From Yamagishiella unicocca (lineage: Eukaryota; Chlorophyta; Chlorophyceae; Chlamydomonadales; Volvocaceae), in NCBI GenBank assembly GCA_003116995.1, contig BDSL01000011.1, positions 620,001-684,000 of the forward strand: a DNA stretch of 64,000 bases, written 5' to 3'. The notes under the pieces were generated by a model. It ran no database searches, was not told where the DNA came from, and was given only the letters and a program-made list of their open reading frames with translations. The translations under genes were made by a program, and so were the position numbers. Position 1 is the stretch's first letter. Each line of letters opens with the position of its first letter. Shown in pieces: positions 42,201 through 52,082 of the stretch.

Positions 42201-44514
42201 CCATGTTGTTGGCGCGCACCAGCCCTCCCAGGAGCGCCGTACAAGCCACCAAATGCGTGGGGGAGCGGCCGCCAGCCGCAGAACCCCCGGCGACGCCGCC
42301 GCTGGCGCCCGCTCCGGCGCTGTGGCAGCTGGGCGCGGCGGCGGCGGCCGCCCACGCCGCCAGCGCGGCCTCCAACGCTCCCGGCAGCTGCGTCGCTGCG
42401 GCGGCGTCAGACAAGGGCTGCGTTGCATGGGTAGCCGAACACAGCCTCTGCCACCAGCGAAGCTCCGGGTCCAGTAGCACGATTAGATCCAGCGCCGACA
42501 GCTCGACGATTGGATCCTCCGGTACCGGCGAGGCCAACTGCCCGGCGCTTGCCATGGTCGTCAAAGCCGGCGCCGGCGCGCCCCTCGCCACGCCCGCCCG
42601 CACCACATCGCACACAGCGCGAGCCGCCAGTGCCGCACAGCCCGGCGGCAGTGTGTGGAATTCCACTCCCAGCCCGCTCAGCAGCTGGTACGCCACGCGG
42701 GTCAGCCCCACTGCATATGGGTCCAGTGCGGACGCGGCGGCCATCAGACTGGGAGCGGTGCCAGCTGCATCCGCGCCACTGCTTGAACCGCTGCCTGTGG
42801 TCAGATACGCACCACGGTGAGGAGCACGATAGGGTCACGGCAAGCGATCGGGTGGTTGGGTCACGGCAAGCGATCGGGTAGTTGGGTCACGGCGGTCGTA
42901 ACAGGTCGGTTAAGCAGGTCGTAGAAAGGAGATACCAAAAGGGAATGGGGGCAAGGCGTCCCCCACGCGGCAACAACGGCTAAGGATACCAGTCAAAGTG
43001 CGCAATGCCGACGACGGTCTGGCCCATTACGTGAGGCGTTCAATGAGTGCCGACTACCAAAAAACGGAAGCCTTCTTCCGGGACACCCACATGCAGGTGA
43101 GGAGCTCTCCGCGTCCTCGCTGCCGAGGCGGCGCTTCGCCTGCGGCGCCGCTGTCGGCAGCGACAGGCGCAGCACCAGAGCCGTCAGGCAGGGCGCCAGC
43201 GCATCCAGCAGCTCCGCCGCGTGGGGCGGGGAGCTGGCGGCGCTTGAAGACACCAGCTCCTGCAGCACCGTCAGCAGCAGCTGCTGCTGCCGCGGCAGCG
43301 GCGGGCTTTGCTGCTCACCCTCGGCCCCCTGAGCCTGCTGCTCGTGCTCCTGTGCTGGCGGCGGGTGCGGCAGCGCAGCATCAGGGGCTCCTCCCCCTCC
43401 CACCGCGGCGGCGAGGCAGACGAGGCGCCCGAGGGCGTCGCACAGCTGGGGCCAGGTAGGACCGAAGCAAAGGTCCTCTAGCAGGTGGACGTCAGAGGCC
43501 AGGGCCTCAAGAGCGGCAACGGGGGCGTCACTGGTGGCCTGCAGCGCAACAAACAGTCGCGGTCGCAGCCGGGCATTTTTCGCCGAAGACGAGGAGGGCC
43601 GCTTGTGGGTTTTGAGCGGTGTTGCATCGCTATCGTTGGTCGCATCCAGGGGGAGGGCCGGCAGAGTGGGGGGCTACAATAGTGCGGAAGCAGGCGCTTG
43701 CTCATTTGGGGCCGCAGTATAAGAGGCACCCAAATCCCGGCAGGGCACAGACGTAACGCATTAACAGGCAACGAAGCGGTGAGATCTGAACATGCCCGAA
43801 GGGATAGAGCATCCAAGGGGGACTGCAATACCATATCCTAACCCACCAGCTCTGCCAACAGGCTGTCCACCTCCTCGGGACCCAACAGGTCGATGGGGCC
43901 TTGTAGGTCAAACAGCAGGGAGTGCTTGCCACGGTCCGCCGGTGCCTGCATGGAGCGAGGGACGCCATATGGATTTGTGTCAGGTGACGTGGTACACGTG
44001 GAGGAGAAGCGCCCGATTACAGTAGCACTGGGCGCAATGTGACAACGAACCGAGCCTGCATGACGCACCTCAGCCATAACATCCACGTTTGCGCACGAGC
44101 TAGCCACCGCCTGCACGAAGTTCGACAGCATGTCTTGATCACGTATGGTCGCTAGCGCGGACTCGCGGGCGCGCTTCGCAGCGTCTTCAGGAGCTTCTGC
44201 AGTGTCCAAGGCAAGCTCCACACGTTCGCCGAGCCATTGGTAAAGAGCATTTTGGAGCAGCACGTTGCAGTTTGTGGCCTGTAGCAAGTAGACTCTTGCG
44301 TCAGCCTTGACAGCGATTCACGCCGTCAGGTAAATACCTGCCCTTAACTACTCCGCACCTGCAACTCCTGACAATTCGCAGCCTGTGCAATTATCTCCGC
44401 GTCATAAGGAGCTGCCAGTACATCGCAAAGTTCGCCAAGATGTCTGCAGAATGCCTGAATGGCTTCTGCTGGCTGAGCAGAGCCCTCCAGCACGGCGCCT
44501 ATTGGAATAGGCAT
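39278..44514 (-). CDS. Large alpha-helical protein, ARM/HEAT-like composition, unidentified
   Basis: Exons 44514-44359, 44278-44069, 43945-43847, 43538-43091, 42794-40875, 40475-40222, 39924-39776 and 39497-39278 join in phase to 1151 aa, ending at TAG 39280-39278. The sequence is rich in Ala/Leu helices with conserved-looking blocks such as LLQNALYQWLGERVELALDT, VINDITAVLRSGDYESPYLE, LADVLCWPGLLLLPEECGDE and ELVTWLDPSCGQG, interrupted by Gly/Ala/Ser-rich inserts in the 640-codon exon. This fits an armadillo/HEAT-type solenoid such as a karyopherin, but no family could be named. The ATG at 44514 is the first in frame; a CCAATAG acceptor directly after it is an alternative, in which case more exons lie upstream. 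The opposite-strand 691-aa frame at 40745-42820 is a shadow of the largest exon. Confidence 0.65.
42832..42893. repeat. 26-bp tandem repeat in an intron
   Basis: Units begin GGGTCACGGCAAGCGATCGG and repeat at 42832 and 42858, with a partial third. They lie in the intron between exons 43538-43091 and 42794-40875. Confidence 0.85.
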
Positions 44515-45400
44515 GGTATATGCCAATAACAAAAGCAGTAACATGAGGCGTGCATGTTCTTTGCCTAGCCCTGTTGCCTAGCCGATTCACGTACGGCAGT
44601 CGACTACCGCCTGAGCAGCCTGAGCAGCCTGACTCACAGGGGGGACGAAGGATTGCCCCAACCTGCACATCGCCAGGGCTGCACGGGCCGCTTCTTATGA
44701 TAACGCAGAAGTGTGTAATGCACAAAGTAAGTGGTCCAGGTATTGCTAAGAGGCCGATGGCTGCAATGTACGGCAGTACAAGGCAGGACCTACCAGGACC
44801 AGGGGGTTGTCGGTCGTTGCATGGGTATATGGTGCTGTACTCTGCCGTCTCTGGACTACTCGAAGTCGTAGTTACCGTGTTTAAGGACTTCTAGTTGGCC
44901 GACAAGGGGTCCATGCAGACACCCCGTGCCCGGGTACTCACTACTTGGGCGAGGGACGCTGTCAACCCGTCAGCTGAATTCAAGCCAGGTACGACGATTA
45001 TGGCAAAAATGGCAAAATTGTGGCGTGATACAAAGATACCCGCAAAACGCCAGTGTGTATGCCTTGCAGTGGCCCCCTGCAGTGGCCCCCTCGTATGCCA
45101 TGCGGTGGCCCCCTGCCTTGCACTATCCTTGATCGTGGCATCGAGCACCTCGGTGTTGGTGCTGCTGCCAACTTCCGTCTGGGAGCTCGCCTCTCGGACA
45201 AGGGTGTGTGGCGATCCAACCTTGGGGAACCCAAAGGTGTGTGACGGCCCAAGCTGGGGGAACCCGCTGCGGGTTCATCCGCATCCGCATGCGCCATACC
45301 CCCTAATGGCCCAAGGACAGCGGGCAGACGCCAAATATCAACTCAGCAGCACCGGGCCCGAGGCATCGTGGCGAGGTTGAGCTAGATACATCTTGGCCAG

Positions 45401-46424
45401 GTATCTGTGGTATTTGTCAACAGTGGTGGTCCGCAATCAGCGTCTTCCAATGCAATCTCGCCCTGCTCGCCGAAGGTGGGACCGGTGGCCACACCGCTGG
45501 ACAACATGCTTCCGTACATCAGCTGCAGCACCATCGACCTGCTGGCTCACGCGCTGGATCGGTGAGGAGGACTGCACCACCGTTGCTGATGGTTGAGGAG
45601 CGTATGTGCCATGTGTAGGTTACGCTTCCACCACGCTATAACAAAACGTCCATGAAGGCGACAGCTGGAGCTACAGTAGGTAGCATCGAGACTTTCCTTG
45701 TGGCAGTATTACAACTGAGAGCTGATCGGTCAACGGCCTTGCATTCGGATGACGGATCAAAAACGACCATCTACACATACAACACATACAACTTGGTCTG
45801 GGACCCACTGTTACCGTTACAACAACATACTACTGAGCTCCGCGGCCTCGCGAGATTCGCTTCTTTCCTTGCTCGTCCCGTCGTACAGAGGGATACAGCC
45901 CATGCAGCCCCATGCGAAGGACAATACATGTTCAACCCCTGACGTCGCCGCAGACCCTGCCAATGCATCGATTGTGATCATGTACAACTTCCACACGGAC
46001 GTCCGCCAAAGCCCCGAGACAGGGAGGGCGCGGCATCCATGGACCACTCTCCCGTCCCGAGGCTCCTGCCCGCATCCATCACTGGCAAAGTGGCAATCTA
46101 TCGGGCCGTAAGTCCTAGCGCACCATTTTGCTGAGCCCCGCAGTCCATGCAGGGCCTGCCGGTGCCTTGGTGAGCCTCTATCGGCAGCTGCGCTGCAGCT
46201 AGCACTACGGACGTCACAGCCTCTGGCAGGTCCTGCGCTGTCTCCAGGAGAGCACCCCGGTCAACTTGTTGATGATGAGCCTGCACGACGTTTCTGCAAA
46301 AAAAATAAAAATGCAGTTGGCGCCGTGCCACGCCTGCATCGAGCTGGTCGGCCAAAGCCTATCCCGGTCCTGTTCGTTGCGGGAATCAACCACTACCGGT
46401 ACTAGGCCCTTTTGGCGGATGTAA
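45401..46424 (+). CDS. Candidate plus-strand exons of an unknown gene
   Basis: Three segments join in phase: 45401-45561 (starts VSVVFVNSGG, ends STIDLLAHALDR, with TTGGCCAG acceptor and GTGAGG donor), 46023-46107 (ends PRLLPASITGKVAIYRA, with a GTAAGT donor) and 46230-46424 (starts VLRCLQESTPVNLLMMSLHD, stop TAA). No start exon was found; a further plus-strand frame around 45126-45209 (GIEHLGVGAAANFRLGARL) does not join in phase. The last segment includes an A-rich run (AAAAAAAATAAAAATG) with codons unlike this genome's genes; on the other strand it is a good polypyrimidine tract. A minus-strand reading is therefore equally possible. Confidence 0.25.
45791..45826 (+). repeat. Dispersed repeat family A, copy 10
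   Basis: TTGGTCTGGGACCCACTGTT followed by ACCGTTACAAC, in the unresolved 44.5-46.8 kb interval. Confidence 0.7.
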
Positions 46425-46766
46425 TCGTACATCTCCCGTCCACCCTAGACTCCAGACGCGGACCCAGCACGCATTGCCTTACCGCCAACGTTCCCACACC
46501 CGCAACAACCCTAGGTGCAAGTAAGCCGTGCTGCTGGCACTTGGCCGTTGCGGTGGAAACCTCCTCTTTGGCTCCTTCGACACCGCTGTGATGACGCCTT
46601 ATCCTCCACTGCTGCCTGACAAATTCCAGCAGCTTCCCGCCCCCCGGGAAATACGCAGCACGGCGGTTGAGAGTACAGGTGTAGCCCGGTCCCAAGGCGA
46701 AACCCTTCCCCCGGATTTCAATGCAATCCACCAGCAGACCCGGCGGTGCCATGCAGAGCCGCCCCC

Positions 46767-49700
46767 TTAGAAGATGAAAGCGGGAACGTCCAGCCGAAAG
46801 GTAGGGCACACCACGTCGAAGTGTGCTCCCGCCTGTCGGCCGATGGTTCCCTCCACGAAGCGGAACCTGCCCTCCATGGACCCACGGGTCGATGCCTGGA
46901 AGGTGCAGCTGCAGTAGACGAACTCCGGCTCTCCTGGCTCCAGGATCGGGTACTTGCCGACGACGCCCTCGCCGTCGACCTGAAGCAGCAGTAGCGGCGG
47001 CCGTAGCGGCAGGGAGAGGGCGGCAGCAATAGCGGTAGCAGTGGCGGCAGGGAGAGGGCGGCAGCGTAAGGAAAAGACGCGTCCAGCAGGAGGTAGAGGG
47101 ATATGGATGGGGGGGGGGGTGCGCGGAGCGTGGCGAACCGAGCATGTGCGGGTGACGTGGACGTCGCTAGTAACGGCGACGTACGGCGAAACAGCGGCCG
47201 GAAGACGGACATGCCGCAGCCAGGAGCTCCCTCCCCCCAACACATGCCCTCCCCTGGCATCTTCCCCTCCCCCCTGGCCGTGGATTCGCGGATTCTCTTA
47301 TCAAACCCCCCCGCGCTCTGACCGGCCCCACCTCCTCCGGGTCCCCCTGCTCCTTCCGGATGACCCAGTGCCTGGACACCAGCTGGCAGCGCTGCACCGG
47401 CGCTGATGCGCCCGTCGGCGGCGGCTGCCCCGGGCCCTGCTGCGGCTCCAGCAGCGAGAAGCGGATCGAGTACGCGAAGAAGTGCTTCTCCATGGGGGTG
47501 CCCTCGGGGACATACACCACGCTGGCGCGAACCTGTACGAGTGTCGTACACGGGTGAGGAGGCCGGGTTGGTTTGGTCGTCGGGGCGTCGTAGCTGGGTG
47601 CGGGGGGAGGGGTTCGCTGCTTGTCGTGAGCGAGCAAGTCGGTGGGTCAGTGGGGGCAAGGTGTTTCAGATGACGGCAACATGCGGATCCCGCGCTAGGC
47701 TTCCGACGACCCACCCGGACGCCCCTCGTGACGGCTTCCACCATGGCCGGCGCGGCCAGAGGGAAGAGGCTGATGGCCCGACTGTCCTCGGGGTACTCCT
47801 CGTCCAGGGCGGCGACCTGGCGGGCAGTGGGGCGGGTTGCGTCGTCGGGTGTAGGGACCGGCCATGCAGGTGGCTGCGGCACAATGTCGTGTGGGTGGAG
47901 GGGGCGCACGGGGACTCAACCCGCCCCGCGGTCTCCAACGGAACGCCACGCAGCGCCTTGCAGCCTGCTGGCTGCTTTATCGGTGGTTCATCAGGCGGGC
48001 TGATGTGATACCCGCAGTTTCCCACGCTGGACTCCTCTATGCCTGCCTCATCCTGCAGCGCCCTGCTGGCGAGGACCATCCGCCCCGGCTCCCCTGGGCG
48101 CCTTTCAACGCGCCTCACGTCATCCCTTCACTCCCTCCCAGAGCGCCAAAGCCCGCCTCTCGCCCACCAGCCAACAGCGCCGCGGCCGCCGCCCCGCACC
48201 CTACCCAAGCACCCGGCCCCGCGGCGCGGGTCGCGCCTCCCTCACCTCGTACCAGCCACCCGCCAAACGCCGCGCGTACTCCTCAAACCAGCGAAGGACG
48301 CCGTCCATTGAGTCTGCGACACAGGAGGGCGCGGCCGGCGGGGCCCTTGTAAGGGGGTACGGGCGGGGCAGACCTAAGGGATAAGCACGAAAAACAAAAG
48401 CGAGTGCAGCTGGTTCATAGGCTTGCCCCAGCCTCGTCCTTCTCTGTTTTTCGGTTATGAACGGCAGCGGCAACAACACTGACGTACCAGGCGACGTCCC
48501 CGCGGGCACCACCGGCTGCAGCGCGCAGCCCACGGCCTTCCGCCGCAACACTGCCAGCCCGCCGGTGCTGGCGTCCGCCACCAGCATCTTGTCTTGCACC
48601 CGGAAGCTGCAGGCGAAGGGCAGCAGCTGGGGGCGCAGTTTGTGCTGGCGGGGGGGCAGGCGAAAGGGAGGGAAGAGGGGAGGCAGGGGAGGGGAACGAT
48701 TCAGGCGAGCGGCGCTTGGGGCACCTACTAGGCGACATCCTCCTCACTTCCCCGGCAAATAATGACGGCTGCGTCCAGTACGAGCCTCGATCCGAACTTC
48801 TCACCGTAAAATCGCTCGCCGAAGCACTTCACGCGAGTGCCCCGCCTTCCCGCCTTCCACCCGAGTTCAGGGCCGTACCTGCAGACCCAAGTTCGCGCAA
48901 CCCCCTCGTCTGCCATGCGACACGGGCCTCCCATCTCATCCCACCTCCACATCCTCCCGCCCAGCCACCCACCAGCTCCATCTCCTCCTTCCACACCACC
49001 GCACGCCTCAGCGGCATCATCCTCGTCACCGCCATGTGGCTATACACCGCGTAGCCGCCGAACATGCCGTGGAAGATGGACGCCGCCTCCCGGGCCTGGT
49101 CCTCGACGCTGTCTGCGGCCAGACTGGACGCCCCGCCTGCCGCCGCCCGCCCCGCCTTGGTGCACCGCCGGTCGTGGGCGGCGTCGAATTGCAGCGCCTG
49201 GCCGTCATGGAGCCTGACGTGTGGGCGAGGGGGCCGGGCCCACAGGGGCGAAGGGGCAGGGCCCACAGGGAGGGGAGTGGGGGTGGCTTGTAACCGCAAC
49301 TCTGATGCCAGCCAGCCAATAAAAGATGGAAGGCAGGCCAACAAAAGGTGGAAGGCAGGCTAAAAGAAGGTGGAAGGCAGGCCAACAAAAGGTGGAAGGC
49401 AGGCGATGATTGGGAAGCAGCAAACAGGAAAGCGGAGGGGGGAAGGAGGTGCCGTAGGCCTGGCAGCGGCAACGCATACACGCCCCAAGCTTAACCTCAC
49501 AGGTAAGGCACGCGCATCGTGTGGGTTGCGGGGAGGGAAGGTCTGTGGGTGGGGGGGTTGGGGGGATTGAAGGTCTGTGGGTGGGGGTGTTGCGGGGAGG
49601 TTCGCACGCTGGCGTCGGCGCCACGCACCTGTACAGCACTTTGAGCGCAGGCGGCAGGTAGAAGCCCAAGGACGCCTCCACATCCGCCACCTCTGCCTCG

Positions 49701-51453
49701 CTCAGGCCATCCTGGACCAGCAAGGGACATAGCAGTGAAAGCGTAAGAAGCCAACATGTCAGCACACGGTCGCGTGTCGCGTCAGCAAAAGAAGTACCCA
49801 TGCATTTAGCTCGGTACGCGCAGGCTTTGTGAAAGGCGTTCCTGTAGTACGCGTGGAATGACGGGCGACCCACGGCTCGGGTGGCGCTGATTCACATGAC
49901 GCCTCCCTCGCTTCGAGTGCCCGCTTTTGCGACCCAAGTACCCAACCCTCCTCGCCCCCGAGTCCCGCCTGGCGCCCCCCAGTCTCATCCTCGTGCCCCC
50001 CGACGTGGCGCTTCCAACGCTTTCCTTTCTCCAGAAACGACGACAGCGCGTCATGCGCATATATGTTGTTCCCATTACCGTCCACCTACGCATCCTTAAT
50101 CCCAACGTGCTCAGCCACATTCCATGCAAGGTGTCAAACCCTGCCGGAAACGATCAGGCTCCGCCACCTGCATTGTGATCAATTTCTTGACCAACCGACC
50201 AACCAAACAAGCAGCGCCGCGCCCGCCCCACACCTTGATGGTAGCCCGGATCTCCGGATAAAAAGCTGCTGTCCAGTCCTGGGTCGCAAGCGGGATTGGG
50301 TGCGAAGCGAAGCGGTGAGGGAAGCGTGTAGGATGTTTAGTGAAGCTAAGACCATGGTTTCCATGGTTTCCAAACGAGCTATGTTTAATGAAGCTAAGAC
50401 CATGGTTTCCATGGCTTCCAAAGCCCATTTTCCACGGGGCTTGGCAGCCAAGTTGCATGGAGGGTAGGGCATGCGGACGTAGCTGAAATGGGTCAGCGAG
50501 TGGCGGCGGTGCCTAGCTGTTGACGCAGCCCTCATTCGCCACCTACTACATGTTACAAGAACATCGGCAGCAGCGGGCGGCAATCTTCCGCATCTCCAAA
50601 CCCCAAGGCCATGCCTACCGCCATCCCACCCCGATGCCCCATCGGTAATCATCCTCCAACTGGTCCTGCAGTTTCTCTTTTTCCTGTGCGTGTTTCTTCG
50701 CTACCCCAATGATCATCGGGTTACTCCATAGCCCCACGATACAACCCCATGATCACCCCCGCAAGCATGCCCAACTGCCCAACCGCCATCCCATCCAGCA
50801 GGCCATGCGGTGGCCCCACCTTAATCGAATCCCAGGCCTTGATAGCCCGGAGGAGGTAAGGCCAGTACTCAGTGCCGTACGCGTTCCGCCAACTGACATA
50901 CGCCTCCCTGAGGCGGGGACGCACGGCAGGCGAGTCATGGAAAGGAGGTGGTGTGCTGCCGCATGCTGGGGCTTCGGGATGGATGGGGGGCTAGTCTTTT
51001 AGGGGAAAGGCATCGAGGGAGCCGCGAAACGGCGGTGTGTTGGATTGGGACGAGGTTTGGAAGGCCTCAGGTCGGGTTTCATCCGCTCACCTGAAGGTAT
51101 GCCTCTCTGTACCGTCAGCACCCCGCTTAATGGAGAGGCCCAAGTCTGCCATCATAAAACTCCTCCAGAGCTGCTCATCAGTTTGGACGATGTCCCGCCA
51201 AAGCCTTTGAACACACGCCACGCGCACTGCATCCCGAGTTGGCAGCTGGCTATGGTAGGAAATGGAGGCATTGCAGTGATTGGAAACAGCCAGTGGTGCC
51301 TGGCAAATTAGATGTCGGTACAGAGCAAGACACTTCCAAGCTAAAAGCCCATTCGCTTTCTCACCACAAATAAATTGCAATCCGAATTGCACACCTGAAA
51401 ACATGTGCCAAGCACTGAGGTGTAAGCTCCGGGTGGACTGCTGCCGGCTCCAT
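46767..51453 (-). CDS. SKIP16-like F-box protein with SUKH and ApaG domains, 11 exons
   Basis: Exons 51453-51395, 51249-51091, 50907-50820, 50278-50234, 49711-49629, 49213-48973, 48626-48488, 48313-48246, 47816-47715, 47532-47332 and 46979-46767 join in phase to 465 aa (Arabidopsis SKIP16 is 436 aa). The N-terminal F-box (residues about 8-45) reads LTPQCLAHVF, then LPTRDAVRVACVQRLWRDI. A linker (WRNAYGTEYWPYLLRAIKAW) leads to an SMI1/KNR4 (SUKH) region (GLSEAEVADVEASLGFYLPP, then GMFGGYAVYSHMAVTR). The C-terminal ApaG/DUF525 domain has VVYVPEGTPMEKHFFAYSIR, LVSRHWVIRKEQGDPEEV, GEGVVGKYPILEPGE and a FRLDVPAF end. By homology the F-box would bind SKP1 in an SCF ubiquitin ligase; the ligand of the SUKH-ApaG part is unknown. 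An additional small exon between 48973 and 48626 cannot be excluded. Divergent from the reductase-like gene. Confidence 0.9.
47271..47312 (+). repeat. Dispersed repeat family C, copy 2
   Basis: Contains CCGTGGATTCGCGGATTCTC, then TTATCAAACCCCCC. The host intron (47331-46980) belongs to the minus-strand F-box gene, so the purine-rich complement is sense, next to the donor. Confidence 0.8.
49312..49404. repeat. Short tandem repeat in an F-box gene intron
   Basis: About four units of AAAAGGTGGAAGGCAGGCCA with small variations, in the intron between 49629 and 49213. Confidence 0.85.
50333..50422. repeat. 48-bp tandem duplication in an F-box gene intron
   Basis: Two copies starting ATGTTTAGTGAAGCTAAGAC and ATGTTTAATGAAGCTAAGAC at 50333 and 50381, each followed by a CCATGGTTTCCATGG palindromic segment. 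They lie in the intron between 50820 and 50278. Confidence 0.85.
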
Positions 51454-52082
51454 GCTGGCCCACACAATGACCTAGTTGATATCCAATTTCATAGCTATTT
51501 TGGGATCTACATAGCAGAATTGTCGGAGGCGCTATGACGTTAGCTAAGGTTTCGGCAAAAGTGAAACCACGATTGGGACAACCGAAAGGTCATGCGCACT
51601 TTTGCTGGCCAACTCCCAAAGGTTGTCATAGTATCACAGGGAATACATCAACTGACACTTTCCTCGAAAGAGATCTGCCGATAACGGGTATTCCGTGATC
51701 TGACTTCGCAGAGCTTGCAATTAACTTCCCGATACTCTGGGGCGCTTGAGGCCCATCGCCTAGAACCATCAAACTTGGAAGCCTTGTAGCGCAAGGATGC
51801 TTGGCCAACGTGTCCAGCGCGGGCTCAGTCGGGCGGAACAGGTGCGGCGCGGCCCAGATGGTCCACGATATGTGTCGCGACGAGTCCAGCCTTTGCAACC
51901 TTTTGACCGCCTCATTCCTCAAACGCGCAGCGACAAAAATCAATTGGAACTCCAGCGGCGCTGCATCGGCGGATAAAGGGCAGCCGGTGAGGCAAGCTGC
52001 CGAATTAGCAGCGCTTGTCGGGAGCTCTGTTGGCCATTTACCGCGCGTTGCGGGCATTCTCCACCTATTGCAAAGCTTAAGG
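51454..52082. promoter_or_regulatory. Divergent intergene, F-box gene (-) and reductase-like gene (+)
   Basis: About 630 bp between start codons. A 143-codon minus-strand frame (52057-51626) and a plus-strand frame in register with the reductase ATG (from 51801, with an in-frame ATG at 51858) overlap here. Either could extend a coding region upstream, but neither has recognisable sequence. Confidence 0.45.

Larger units (their letters stand above)
44515..46766. other. Unresolved interval with coding-like segments on both strands
   Basis: Between the start of the helical-protein gene and the 3' end of the F-box gene. Plus-strand candidate exons are listed separately. On the minus strand a strong T-rich acceptor precedes a frame at about 46288-46098 starting NVVQAHHQQVDRGALLETAQ, which could be an upstream exon of the 39278-44514 gene. 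GGCCCCCTGC-type direct repeats lie at 45064-45118, and family A copy 10 at 45791. Confidence 0.4.

Noticed and set aside
40745..42820. 691-aa plus-strand open frame
   Set aside because: Low-complexity shadow of the 640-codon minus-strand exon, which has splice support and phase agreement.
51626..52057. 143-aa minus-strand frame as N-terminal exon of the F-box gene
   Set aside because: The exon at 51453-51395 supplies a start codon and the missing F-box residues in correct phase, so this frame is not needed.
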